NCBI GenBank assembly: GCA_009838845.1
Contig: VXRD01000124.1
Coordinates: forward strand, 79,228-143,227
Direction: 5' to 3'
Length of the DNA stretch: 64,000 nt
Source of the DNA: Gemmatimonadota bacterium
Lineage (GTDB): Bacteria; Latescibacterota; UBA2968
Shown: positions 1 to 8,641 of the stretch, one piece after another
How the letters are laid out: each line of letters opens with the position of its first letter
Position numbering within the stretch: the first letter of the stretch is position 1
The notes under the pieces: generated by a model
What the model saw: the letters and a program-made list of their open reading frames with translations, nothing else
Database searches by the model: none
What the model was told of the DNA's origin: nothing
Program-made: the position numbers and the translations under genes

Positions 1-38
1 GGGCTTCGCAAAAATGTGAAAAACGACAGAACACCCAT
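1..38 (-). CDS. ABC exporter permease, second copy, N-terminus only
   Basis: Read on the minus strand, these bases encode MGVLSFFTFLRS. The intact permease further right begins MGILPFFTFLRS. The ATG is intact and overlaps the TAA of the remnant ATPase by one base, exactly as in the intact operon. The gene leaves the window after 12 codons, so whether the rest is functional cannot be judged. It shows that the ATPase-permease pair was once duplicated in tandem. Confidence 0.7.
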   Translation of the reverse strand, partial: MGVLSFFTFLRS

Positions 39-165
39 TATGCGCCCTCCCGTATCAGGATGGGAAATAGCTGGTCGAGGTTTAGTGCATGATGTGACGA
101 AATCACGGTTGTGTTTTCGTCCTCAGTCAAAAGTGTCATTAGAAATTTCAACAATGTCTCTCGGG
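39..165 (-). pseudogene. Decayed ABC ATPase copy with an internal deletion
   Basis: This stretch is a close copy of two separate parts of the intact ATPase at 2485-3375. Positions 165 down to about 95 match 2870 to about 2790 (residues around RETLLKFL through the switch-loop VISSH). Positions 84 to 39 match 2530 to 2486 (C-terminus NLDQLFPILIREGA, then TAA). The roughly 260 bases between the two blocks are missing, and the reading frame stays open across the deletion. Walker A, signature and Walker B are absent, so it cannot be an active ATPase. Its 5' part supplies the last codons and stop of the CPBP protease gene in another frame. Confidence 0.8.
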
Positions 166-987
166 TTCAACTTCCGCCTCAAGGTGATCTGTTTCTTCGC
201 GCTTCGCCACCTGATAAAACCACCACAATCCAATCGCGGCCAATAGTACAGCACACACCACCACCCACCACGGCAGAAAGATCAGAGCCTTTGGATTTTT
301 AAAGCCCGGTATTCCCGATCGTGCTAATGTAATAGCCAGAAAATTGTTCAATGCGTGTCCCAGGATACAAGGCAATAAAGATCCCGTTTGAATAATCCAC
401 CAGGCGAATACAAGCCCCAATATGAAGGCCACGGGAAATTGCGCTGGGTTCAGGTGATATATGCCAAACAAAACTGCTGACCAAATTGCGGCCTGATACT
501 TTGACCAATACGCCAATAAACCACCCACAATAATGCCTCTAAAAAGTGCCTCTTCTATGATAGGTGTTTGAATCACTGCGCCGTAAAAGGCCAACCAATA
601 AGAGGTTTTTTTGCCGACCAACCCGCGGAGTGTATCCTTCACCACCTCGGGCGTTGGGGCCAAAGACATCATCACTTTTCCCAATTCCAGAGAGACGATA
701 AGCAATCCAAGGATAGATACCACAAGTGGCAGTAGCAATTGCCACGAAATGGCTTTTATGGGCATGATATCAGACCACGAAGCCCAGGTTCGACCGGTTC
801 GACGCAAAACATAGTGTACGACCAAAACAAAACTCACCAGTGTCACTGGCCAGATAGCATAAGGACTTTTGTGTAACGGCTGGTCAATAATCGTTCCCAG
901 GATCGCAACCGGTATCCCCAAACCTGCGCTAATCAGGACCAATAATACCAGCAGCCAAATAGACTGCTTTAGATTTGGATACGCCAT
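148..987 (-). CDS. CPBP-family intramembrane metalloprotease
   Basis: A 279-residue multi-pass membrane protein with the three conserved CPBP (Rce1/Abi) motifs: EExxxR at about 145-150 (EEALFR), FxxxH at about 174-178 (FGIYH) and HxxxN at about 211-215 (HALNN). Family members cleave within membranes or act in bacteriocin self-immunity and signal processing; the substrate here is unknown. It lies 28 bp downstream of the ABC permease and is probably in the same GntR-controlled operon. Its last five codons and stop are read out of frame through the ATPase remnant, so the original C-terminus has been lost or replaced. The catalytic residues are unaffected. Confidence 0.85.
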   Translation of the reverse strand: MAYPNLKQSIWLLVLLVLISAGLGIPVAILGTIIDQPLHKSPYAIWPVTLVSFVLVVHYVLRRTGRTWASWSDIMPIKAISWQLLLPLVVSILGLLIVSLELGKVMMSLAPTPEVVKDTLRGLVGKKTSYWLAFYGAVIQTPIIEEALFRGIIVGGLLAYWSKYQAAIWSAVLFGIYHLNPAQFPVAFILGLVFAWWIIQTGSLLPCILGHALNNFLAITLARSGIPGFKNPKALIFLPWWVVVCAVLLAAIGLWWFYQVAKREETDHLEAEVEPERHC

Positions 988-1015
988 CTCTTCTTCCTTG
1001 TTGATAAGGTTAAAT

Positions 1016-2485
1016 CTAAATTAGGTCCTGTGTGGCATAATACCGTTTGAGCCGGGCTAACAGGAACCATTGTAAAAAAATAAAAGAGACAAATAGGATC
1101 GGCACTTCATAGGTTAGTGCCAAGTCGGGATATAGATTACGCATCAGAGCGGCAAAACCAGCGATTCCACAAGCCAAAATCATGCCCAATAACAGGAAAA
1201 CTATCCTCCATATCCGTCCCCGCGTTCTTTGAAATCCATACAGGTCATATTTGAATTGCCACCACTGTAATATCGGTAACAGAACTACCGCCCACCCAAG
1301 GACACAAAGTATTCTCAGAGAAATATCCCCTTCAGACACAAACCCGATCTTTGCCCCAGATAGGATGCCCAGAACACCCAACACCAGAATAGATGCGGCA
1401 ATAAAAGAAATATTTTGCACCAGTAAGCCGCAATACTGGGTCCACATCCGCCGGGTGCGAGAAAGCGGATACACATACCCTCTTTTTAAGAAAAAAGAGG
1501 GAAAAAGCATAAACATATAAATGCCAAAGAATACCGAAAGCGATATCTTCATGGCGATCTCGAAATCTAACTGTTCAAAATAAAAGATCATGTGATAAAT
1601 CATTTTCAAGAAGGTCTCAAAATCGTAAGGAGATTGATTTAACAATCCGAAGAATTTCGTCGTCATGCCAAGAACAAAGAATACCATTGCCAATGCTGCG
1701 CTAAACGCGGAAAAAGGCCATCTCCACCCATCCAGACCAGAATTTTCATACTGACCGGCACGCAGCCAGTTGAAGATGCCTGTACCGATGTGATCGAGAT
1801 GCCATACCCTGGTACTCGCCTTTCGCATCATCATTGCATTCTTTTTCCAAATCTCCCGAGTTTGGAGATCAAAACCCGAGTAGAATGACCCAGCAAAGAA
1901 AGAAAATGGCTTACTGCGAAAAGTTATCTGGCTAAAGGCGAAATAATGAGTTCCAATTGCGATGGCGAAAACGACGACAGCCAACCCCAATTTGTGTTGC
2001 TCTCCAAAAGCGAGTACCTCTTGCCACATATAGGCTGATGCCAGTCCCAGGAGTGTGAGGGGGACTCGGAACTTGTAAATCAACCCGGGGCGATTCGTAT
2101 CTAAACTCCAACCCCCTAAAAAAGTAAATCCAATACAATAAAAGCCCAAATTGACCAGCGAAATCGTTGACCAGGACGCATTGAGGGGAGCAAACGTCAG
2201 CGCAGCCGTCCACACTACAACGGAAAATAGTCCGACAATTATTGACCAGATCATCAGACGCTTGCGAAAATGTGGCAGGGTCCATGTGAGCATCCGATGC
2301 TGGTTCTCTCCTACAATATCGCCGATAATTCCACCGTAAATTTCAATAAAGAAAAATAAAAAGAATACAGAGAACCGATGTGCGTGGGAGGCCAACGAGT
2401 TTTGGAAGAGAAACCAGCCTACACAAGAGGCGATGATAATGTAAACAGGGCTTCGCAGAAATGTGAAGAACGGAAGAATACCCAT
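1016..2485 (-). CDS. ABC-2-type exporter membrane subunit (large, unclassified)
   Basis: A 489-residue, very hydrophobic protein with about 10-12 predicted membrane segments and no recognisable soluble domain. The start overlaps the stop of the upstream ATPase by one base (TAATG), which indicates translational coupling and identifies it as the permease partner of that ATPase. A second copy of its N-terminus is found at 1-38. Specific family assignment is not possible from sequence alone. In YtrA-regulated operons of this layout (GntR, ATPase, permease) the transporter usually exports a drug or peptide or responds to envelope stress; that role is inferred here from context. Confidence 0.75.
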   Translation of the reverse strand: MGILPFFTFLRSPVYIIIASCVGWFLFQNSLASHAHRFSVFFLFFFIEIYGGIIGDIVGENQHRMLTWTLPHFRKRLMIWSIIVGLFSVVVWTAALTFAPLNASWSTISLVNLGFYCIGFTFLGGWSLDTNRPGLIYKFRVPLTLLGLASAYMWQEVLAFGEQHKLGLAVVVFAIAIGTHYFAFSQITFRSKPFSFFAGSFYSGFDLQTREIWKKNAMMMRKASTRVWHLDHIGTGIFNWLRAGQYENSGLDGWRWPFSAFSAALAMVFFVLGMTTKFFGLLNQSPYDFETFLKMIYHMIFYFEQLDFEIAMKISLSVFFGIYMFMLFPSFFLKRGYVYPLSRTRRMWTQYCGLLVQNISFIAASILVLGVLGILSGAKIGFVSEGDISLRILCVLGWAVVLLPILQWWQFKYDLYGFQRTRGRIWRIVFLLLGMILACGIAGFAALMRNLYPDLALTYEVPILFVSFIFLQWFLLARLKRYYATQDLI

Positions 2486-3375
2486 TATGCGCCCTCCCGA
2501 ATCAGGATGGGAAATAGCTGGTCGAGATTCAGGGACTGACTGGTGATATCAGCTTGATATGTCTGTTTGAATTGGTCTGCATTGCCCAGTGTCTGATTGA
2601 CGATCAATTGTGCCTGTACTCCGTTCACTGTTTGCGACAGGATATAAGGTTCAGAAAATTGCTGGGGCAGATTGTTTCCTGTGACTGTCCACTTCGCGTA
2701 GGTCTGGTGCAGATCGTCCAGTGATTTGTCGGCTTTGACCACACCTTCGTCGAGGCATACGACCCAATCTACTATTTTCTCGATGTCTCGCAGAATGTGC
2801 GAGGAGATCACGATTGTGTTTTGGTCTTCTGCCAAAAGAGTCATTAGAAATTTCAACAATGTCTCCCGGGCAATGGGGTCCAGGCCACTGACTGGCTCAT
2901 CTAAGATCAATAGCTCGGGATGATGACATACTGCGAGAATGATTCCCAATTTTTGCATGTTACCCGAAGACAGGTTGCCCACGCGTGCGGAGGTTTCCAG
3001 TTCGAGTTCGCGCAGCAGATGCGCTTCCAGGTCGCGGTCCCATGTTTCGTAAAATGAGGATACGTAGCGCAGATGCTGTTCGACGGTCATCCATTCAAAA
3101 AAGCGATTTTCCTGGTGTACCACGCCTATGCGCGAAAGTTCGTTTGCCCCCAATTGATCGCACGCACGTCCCAGTGTTTTACACGTACCCTCTGTGGGCA
3201 AATACAGGCCGATCATGTGCTGGATTAAGGTGGTTTTGCCCCCGCCATTGCGTCCGATCAATCCAATTACGCGATGTGTCCCAAGAGAGAGCGTTACGGA
3301 GTTGAGCGCTGTGGTGTCACCGAATTTTTTGGTCAGTGATGTGGCTTCAAATACAGATGTCTGGTCATGTGTCAT
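2485..3375 (-). CDS. ABC transporter ATP-binding protein
   Basis: A 296-residue nucleotide-binding subunit. It has Walker A (GRNGGGKTT, near residue 40), a variant signature LSSGNMQKL, Walker B (LLILDEPVSGLD) and switch histidine (ISSH). The signature has Ser-Gly-Asn instead of the usual GGQ, as in many ABC-2 exporter ATPases of the YtrB/CcmA type. The C-terminal 80 residues form an accessory domain after the switch region. It overlaps the GntR gene by 11 bases and the permease by one, so the three form one operon. An internally deleted copy of this gene lies at 39-165. Confidence 0.92.
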   Translation of the reverse strand: MTHDQTSVFEATSLTKKFGDTTALNSVTLSLGTHRVIGLIGRNGGGKTTLIQHMIGLYLPTEGTCKTLGRACDQLGANELSRIGVVHQENRFFEWMTVEQHLRYVSSFYETWDRDLEAHLLRELELETSARVGNLSSGNMQKLGIILAVCHHPELLILDEPVSGLDPIARETLLKFLMTLLAEDQNTIVISSHILRDIEKIVDWVVCLDEGVVKADKSLDDLHQTYAKWTVTGNNLPQQFSEPYILSQTVNGVQAQLIVNQTLGNADQFKQTYQADITSQSLNLDQLFPILIREGA

Positions 3376-3760
3376 GATTGTCTTCCTCCAGGGTATCTAA
3401 GATGGAGTGGAAAAGATCTACGACTTCCGCCCGATCAACCCCCAACTGCCGAACCATTGTTGCCAATTGCGTGAGTTGTGGTTTGAGTTGTTCCAGTTTT
3501 TCAGCGTGTACGGTCTGATCTCGTAAGGGTTTTACGGTTAAAGGTCGTCCGCGCCGCCGCTCGACCAATCCCTCTGCTTCCAATAAGCTATACGCTTTGC
3601 TCACTGTCATTGGATTGAGTCCCAATTGCCCCGATAACGCGCGGGTCGAGGGCAGTTCGTCTCCCGGCGCGAGCAGCCCGCTGACTACGTGGAATTTCAC
3701 CTGGTCGATAATCTGGCGAAAAACGGGTATGCCATTATGGTGATCAATGGAGATCAACAT
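3365..3760 (-). CDS. GntR-family transcriptional regulator, YtrA type
   Basis: About 131 residues starting at MLISIDHHNG. Residues from about 10 to 75 form the winged helix-turn-helix, with the GntR signature LPSTRALSGQLGLNPMTVSKAYSLL region and wing RRRGR. The short C-terminal part lacks a FadR or UTRA ligand domain, which is typical of YtrA regulators of ABC exporters. An upstream in-frame start at 3808 would place the first codons inside the promoter palindrome, so the ATG at 3760 is preferred. It is first in the operon, and a palindromic operator overlaps its own promoter, so autoregulation is likely. Confidence 0.9.
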   Translation of the reverse strand: MLISIDHHNGIPVFRQIIDQVKFHVVSGLLAPGDELPSTRALSGQLGLNPMTVSKAYSLLEAEGLVERRRGRPLTVKPLRDQTVHAEKLEQLKPQLTQLATMVRQLGVDRAEVVDLFHSILDTLEEDNHDT

Positions 3761-3788
3761 GAGGTATTCTCTCAATAGGTGAATTACT

Positions 3789-3824
3789 GTATTACTAATA
3801 TAATACACTTGTTTTAAAATGCAA
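3789..3824 (-). promoter_or_regulatory. Promoter and GntR/YtrA operator of the ABC operon
   Basis: On the minus strand a -35-like TTGCAT (3819-3824) is followed after 16 bases by a -10 TATATT (3797-3802). An 18-base perfect palindrome, GTATTA-N6-TAATAC, covers 3789-3806 and overlaps the -10. It lies 29 bases upstream of the GntR start codon. AT-rich inverted repeats of this shape at this position are typical YtrA operators, so repression by the adjacent gene product is the simplest reading. Confidence 0.7.
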
Positions 3825-3867
3825 GTTTTTTTTTGAAACTGTCTTCATTTTGAGGACAGGATGTGCT

Positions 3868-5994
3868 CTATTCCAGGAGGCGAAGCAGGTTTAAGGGATG
3901 CCAGACTTCGAGTTCGGTTCCTTCTGACAGGTGGATGGCGCACACGCTGCTTTCTGTTACGATGGCTTCTATACTGGCTTCGCGGAAGCCTTCGAAGAGA
4001 GGTTCTCCAACAGCCTGTGCGAGTTCGTAACCGAGTGGTCCGGCTTTCAGGCCAAATGTTCCCGCCATACCACAACAGGTGCCCGTTTCGATGAGGGCGA
4101 CGTTTGCACCGCGCTGGCGCAAGAATGCCATTGCGTGTTCCCCTGCTCCTAGAGGACGCTGGTGGCAGGGGATGTGGAATCCAAATGCGCGTCCGCGTAG
4201 AGTATATTGCTCACTATCTTCAATATCGCTTTCGAGTAGAGAGAGGAACTCGAAAAACTCATACGTGTGTTCGGCGACAGAAACGGCATCGTCTGCTTTA
4301 TCGAGCAATTTGGGGTATGAAATTTTCAGGCAATACGTTGCTGTGGGTTCTGTTGCAACGACCTCATAGCCCTGCTGTATATAGGGGAGGAGGAGATCCA
4401 CGTTTTCGCGTGCAATTTTTTTCGCGTTTTTCAGGTCGCCGTAGCCGATGTAGGGGTATCCACTGCTTTTTTGCGGGGGGATGATGACTTCGCAACCGAG
4501 TGCTTCCAGGCGTTCAATTGCCGCCATTCCCAGGTCGGGGTCGTTGTAATTGGCAAACAGATCTGTAAAAAAGGCCACTTTGCGAACGGGGTTCGATACG
4601 GGAGAAGGCCCGCGTTTTGCGAAGCGTTTTACGAGTGTTTTTCGGCTGAATTTGGGTAGCTGGCGTCGCCGATCAATGCCCATCACTTTTTCCATTGCCC
4701 ATCGCACCAGTCCAATGTCCATCATCCAATTGGATATGGGTGCTGTCAAGCTGCTCATTTTTGCGGCTTTTTCAGCAGCCATCAGCATTTTGTTGACGCG
4801 CGGATGCGGATTGGCTTCGCTGTCGCGGTCTTTTACTCCGGCTATCATCATTGGGATGTCGATTTCTGCGGGGCATATTTCTTTGCACAATCCACACGAG
4901 ATACACAGTGGCGCGAAGTCGCCGGCTTTATCCACGCCGTGGACTTCAGCTGTCCAGGGTATGCCAATCGGTCCGGGGTATATGTATCCAAATGCATGGC
5001 CGCCGACTACGCCGTATGTCGGGCAGATATTCATGCAGGCACCGCAGCGGATGCAGTTGAGTGCGTCCGAGAATAGGGGATCTTCTTGCATCTTGGTGCG
5101 ACCATTGTCCAGGATGATGATATGCGATTCTCGCGGTGCGCGTCCCTCGCCCTGCCCCAGAGGTGATCTGCCACTCATCCACGTTACATAGGTTGTCGTG
5201 TGTTGGCCGACAGCGCTGACCGGATGTGCCAGCATCATTTGCAGCGCATCTTCTACTGTTTCCACTACTTTTTCGCGGCCCATAATGCAGATGTGTACAT
5301 CGGGTATGCTCGATACCAGACGGGCATTGCCTTCGTTGGTCTCGATCAGGATTGTGCCCGATTCGGCTACGCCTACATTTGCGCCTGTCATGCCGATGTC
5401 GGCGTTGAGAAAAATTGGTCGCAGGTATTTGCGCACGATTCTCATGATTGCATCCACATCGTTGGGGACGTCCTCACCTGTTTCTTTTTTAAATATTTCG
5501 GCTACTTCAACTGCGGTTTTATGGACAGCGGGAAATACCAGATGGAATGGTTTTTCGTGGACTTTTTGAATAATAAGCTCGCCAAGGTCGGTCTCAATTA
5601 CTTCTAAGCCCGCGTCTTCCATCGGGTGATTGACTTCGATTTCTTCGCTTGTTAGCGATTTTGATTTTGCCACGGTCTCGGCGTTTTTCTCTGCTGATAG
5701 CTTTAAGATGTAGTCAATCGCAGCAGCACCGTCTTTTGCGAGGAAGACCTTTGCCCCGCGCGATTCGACTTTCGCGGCAAATTGATTTACCAGGTCGTCC
5801 AGCTTGTGCAGGCACCGCACTTTGATGTCGCGGACTTCTTTGCGAAATGCCTCTCCTTGTGGCAAGATATCAATTGCAGTGCGTCGGGCATCTCGCGCCC
5901 GTTTGACTGCGTTGTAGAGTTGTGTGCGTTTTGGTTTTTCTCGCAGTGCGGTTTCTATTTGTGCATACAGATTTTCGTATCTTTGGCTTGCCAT
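3868..5994 (-). CDS. Fused LutB/LutA-like iron-sulfur oxidoreductase (LUD plus CCG domains)
   Basis: A 708-residue fusion. The N-terminal roughly 290 residues form a LUD (DUF162) domain as in LutB/YkgF. They are followed by two [4Fe-4S] motifs, CIRCGACMNICP (about residue 316) and CISCGLCKEICP (about residue 362). The C-terminal part, from about residue 450, resembles LutA/YkgE and has CCG-type cysteine motifs HIPCHQRP and GTCCGMAG. In Bacillus LutA, LutB and LutC together oxidise L-lactate. Here A and B parts are one polypeptide and no LutC is in the window, so the substrate (lactate, glycolate or another 2-hydroxy acid) is open. It is 31 bp downstream of pheA and ends the gene string. Confidence 0.85.
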   Translation of the reverse strand: MASQRYENLYAQIETALREKPKRTQLYNAVKRARDARRTAIDILPQGEAFRKEVRDIKVRCLHKLDDLVNQFAAKVESRGAKVFLAKDGAAAIDYILKLSAEKNAETVAKSKSLTSEEIEVNHPMEDAGLEVIETDLGELIIQKVHEKPFHLVFPAVHKTAVEVAEIFKKETGEDVPNDVDAIMRIVRKYLRPIFLNADIGMTGANVGVAESGTILIETNEGNARLVSSIPDVHICIMGREKVVETVEDALQMMLAHPVSAVGQHTTTYVTWMSGRSPLGQGEGRAPRESHIIILDNGRTKMQEDPLFSDALNCIRCGACMNICPTYGVVGGHAFGYIYPGPIGIPWTAEVHGVDKAGDFAPLCISCGLCKEICPAEIDIPMMIAGVKDRDSEANPHPRVNKMLMAAEKAAKMSSLTAPISNWMMDIGLVRWAMEKVMGIDRRRQLPKFSRKTLVKRFAKRGPSPVSNPVRKVAFFTDLFANYNDPDLGMAAIERLEALGCEVIIPPQKSSGYPYIGYGDLKNAKKIARENVDLLLPYIQQGYEVVATEPTATYCLKISYPKLLDKADDAVSVAEHTYEFFEFLSLLESDIEDSEQYTLRGRAFGFHIPCHQRPLGAGEHAMAFLRQRGANVALIETGTCCGMAGTFGLKAGPLGYELAQAVGEPLFEGFREASIEAIVTESSVCAIHLSEGTELEVWHPLNLLRLLE

Positions 5995-6025
5995 GTAGAA
6001 TCCTTAAAAGAAGGTGAGAGGGCTT

Positions 6026-6913
6026 TCACGTTTTACGTTTTTCGTCTTTCCAAACTTTGCCTTCGACCATGTCCCCTTGTCGATAAGAACCGAGGATTTT
6101 TACAAAGGTGGCGATTTCGCGCAGGTGTTCAATGGCGCGGGCACAGGGTTCTTGACGGATATGGCCCTCAAAGTCGAGTGAGAAGGCGTATTCCCAGGGT
6201 TTGCCCGCAAGGGGGCGAGATTCAATTTTGAGCAGATTGAGGTCGCGCAATGCAAATACGCTCAGACTTTTAAATAATGCGCCGGGCACATTTTTCATGG
6301 CGAATACGATCGATGTTTTTGCGGGCATTTGGATGTCTGGATTTTCAGGTGATAGCGCTTCGGATGTGACGACTAAAAATCGCGTGTAGTTTTGATGGTC
6401 GTCTTCAATGCCCGCCTGCAAAATTTCCAGATCGTAATCCCAGGCTGCCTGGGCACTCGCTATTGCAGCCGCATCGCGTGCGCCCGATGTTTTCAAAGCT
6501 TTTACGGCTCCTGCGGTATCGGAGGTCATAACTGTTTCGGCCTGCGATAAAGATGCAGTGAATTGTGTACACTGAGCCAGGGCAGGTGCTTGCGAATAGA
6601 TATAGCGGATGTCTTTTAATTTTACGCCTGGATTTACAATCAAGTTGTGTACAATGCGCAATTTTAGTTCGCCGACGATCTGTAAATGATGGGCTGACAG
6701 GTGGTCGTAATTTTCGTGGATGCTGCCTATCAATGAGTTTTCAATGGGTACCATGCCATGCGTACATTCTTCGTGTTCGACTGCGGCAAACAGGGCTGAG
6801 AAATTGCGTTTCGGTACGACTTCGACATCTTTGCCAAAGTACGAGCGCGCGGCCATTTCACTAAATGCACCGGGTTCACCTTGAAATGCTACAATTTTTT
6901 TCGTATTACCCAT
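6026..6913 (-). CDS. pheA: Prephenate dehydratase
   Basis: A 295-residue monofunctional prephenate dehydratase converting prephenate to phenylpyruvate for phenylalanine synthesis. The type 2 periplasmic-binding-like catalytic domain starts with FQGEPGAFSE. It contains the catalytic TSDTAGA motif near residue 130 and the NYTRF motif near residue 175. A C-terminal ACT domain (NVPGALFKSLSVFALRD, then KIESRP) is the site for feedback inhibition by phenylalanine. There is no fused chorismate mutase. The start overlaps the end of the upstream deacetylase-like gene by 8 bases, so the two are co-translated. Confidence 0.95.
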   Translation of the reverse strand: MGNTKKIVAFQGEPGAFSEMAARSYFGKDVEVVPKRNFSALFAAVEHEECTHGMVPIENSLIGSIHENYDHLSAHHLQIVGELKLRIVHNLIVNPGVKLKDIRYIYSQAPALAQCTQFTASLSQAETVMTSDTAGAVKALKTSGARDAAAIASAQAAWDYDLEILQAGIEDDHQNYTRFLVVTSEALSPENPDIQMPAKTSIVFAMKNVPGALFKSLSVFALRDLNLLKIESRPLAGKPWEYAFSLDFEGHIRQEPCARAIEHLREIATFVKILGSYRQGDMVEGKVWKDEKRKT

Positions 6914-7850
6914 TCATTAGTTCCTTTATATGAGATTCGACGCTGCGCGCGAGGCCGGCCAGATCATATCCACCTTCAAGGAGAGAGATTAGTCTTCCTG
7001 CTGCGTGATCTCGTGCGACAGTCATTACGCGCTTTGTCATTTCGGCAAAACCGGATTCCGTCACTTGAGTGGCCGATAAGGGATCGGACCGATGCGCGTC
7101 AAATCCAGCGGAGATAATGACAAATTGCGGTTTAAATGCGTGCATAGCGGGCAAGAATACGTCGTCGAATATGCGCAAGTACATTGCGTCATCGCTGCCT
7201 GCGGGCACGGGTGCATTTAGTGTGAATCCTTCTCCTGCGCCAATACCGGTTTCGTCAGCCCGTCCCGTGCCGGGATAATGGGGGTATTGGTGGATGCTAA
7301 AGAAGAATACCGAGGGATCGGTTTCCAATATGTGCTGTGTGCCATTGCCGTGATGCACGTCCCAATCTACAATTGCCACGCGTTCAAGGGAATATGTTTC
7401 TTGTATATATCGCGCGGCGATGACCGCGTTGCTAAATAGACAGAATCCCATTGCGTGATTGCGTTCGGCATGGTGTCCGGGGGGCCGCACGGCACAAAAA
7501 GCCGTGTGTACGCGCGCGGCGATGACCGCGTCAATGGCTTCAAATGTTGCGCCAACAGCGAGTCGGGCTATGTCAAAAGATAGTGGACAGATTCTGGTGT
7601 CAAAATCGTCCATGTACGTGATGCCTTGTGTACATCGAGATTTTACGTTTGCAATATGTTCGGGGGTGTGCGCTTTTTCCAACCAGGATGTATCGACATG
7701 TCGGGGTTCGAGTGTTATGAGGTCTTTTGTCAAGCCCGTTGCGTCCAGATGGGCATGTAGTGTTTGTAAGCGCTCGGGTCGCTCGGGATGCGCGCCTCCC
7801 GTGTCGTGTTTTTGAAAATCGGGATGCTGAACCAGTCCTACTTTGTTCAT
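6906..7850 (-). CDS. Histone deacetylase-superfamily amidohydrolase (AcuC/HDAC-like)
   Basis: A 314-residue arginase/deacetylase-fold enzyme. The zinc-site and catalytic motifs are intact: RPPGHHAE (two active-site histidines near residue 128), DWDVHHGNGT (metal Asp and His near 168), SAGFDAHRSDPL (metal Asp near 250) and LEGGYD. Bacterial members deacetylate acetyl-lysine, acetyl-CoA synthetase (AcuC) or acetylated polyamines; which one applies cannot be told here. It sits 27 bp downstream of the ankyrin gene and overlaps pheA. Confidence 0.92.
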   Translation of the reverse strand: MNKVGLVQHPDFQKHDTGGAHPERPERLQTLHAHLDATGLTKDLITLEPRHVDTSWLEKAHTPEHIANVKSRCTQGITYMDDFDTRICPLSFDIARLAVGATFEAIDAVIAARVHTAFCAVRPPGHHAERNHAMGFCLFSNAVIAARYIQETYSLERVAIVDWDVHHGNGTQHILETDPSVFFFSIHQYPHYPGTGRADETGIGAGEGFTLNAPVPAGSDDAMYLRIFDDVFLPAMHAFKPQFVIISAGFDAHRSDPLSATQVTESGFAEMTKRVMTVARDHAAGRLISLLEGGYDLAGLARSVESHIKELMNG

Positions 7851-7877
7851 GAGTTGTTTCCCCTCAATGCGATGGCA

Positions 7878-8627
7878 TTATAAGTTCGCGGATCGTTTCG
7901 CGCCAATTGTCATCAGCCAGTTCGCTACTTGGGTGTGTTTTCTGTCCACGGCTTGATCCAGAGGCGTTTCGCCAACGGGATTTTTGCGGTTGATATCCGG
8001 TTTTTTCTCCAGCAGCCATCTGGCGGTTTCGAGTTGCCCATTGCGGCAGGCCATTCCGAAGGCACTGTCGATACAATCTCGCGCAGATCGTGGTTCCGAC
8101 CATCCGGGCAGGACGCCCGCCGTATCGGTTATATTGCCTTCCTTATCGAAAAATTTCTCAACGAGATCGAGTTGCCCCGCGCCAGCAGCGATCATCAGGT
8201 TGCAGGTTGCCCCGCGCTGGATTAGTTTTATCGCTGCGTTTTGCATGCCGAATATCACGGCTTCCCAGAGCGGTGTGCCGTTTGCAATATTCCCGCCATC
8301 GATGTCGATTTCTGCACCGCTGTCGAGAAGTATTTCAATCATTTCCGCATCGTCGCTGCTGGCTGCCCAATGCAGGGGTGTTTCGCCAGGGTCGGTTTTT
8401 CCCTCGAATTTTGCCCGCGCATTTACATTTGCGCCTGAACGTATCAAAATTTCTGCGGATTCGCGGCCTCTGGGTCTGTGCGCGGGATAGTCGCAGAGTG
8501 TGTGCAGAAGTGTGCGGGGATTGTCCGCTGTGGTTTTATTGACCAGTTGCGGATCTTCTGCTATCAGTCTTTTCAGGGTATGTACATCGCCGGATTCAAC
8601 GGCAGCACGCGCCTGTTCAATGCTCAT
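7878..8627 (-). CDS. Ankyrin-repeat protein
   Basis: A 249-residue protein with no signal peptide and about five to six ankyrin repeats. The clearest are GETPLHWAASSDDAEMIEIL, GTPLWEAVIFGMQNAAIKL and GETPLDQAVDRKHTQVANWL. There is no catalytic domain, so a protein-binding role in the cytoplasm is likely and the partner is unknown. It lies between mnmA (14 bp gap) and the deacetylase-like gene (27 bp gap) on the same strand. It differs in sequence from the other ankyrin protein at 53 kb. Confidence 0.85.
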   Translation of the reverse strand: MSIEQARAAVESGDVHTLKRLIAEDPQLVNKTTADNPRTLLHTLCDYPAHRPRGRESAEILIRSGANVNARAKFEGKTDPGETPLHWAASSDDAEMIEILLDSGAEIDIDGGNIANGTPLWEAVIFGMQNAAIKLIQRGATCNLMIAAGAGQLDLVEKFFDKEGNITDTAGVLPGWSEPRSARDCIDSAFGMACRNGQLETARWLLEKKPDINRKNPVGETPLDQAVDRKHTQVANWLMTIGAKRSANL

Positions 8628-8641
8628 TGTGCTCTCCCGTT

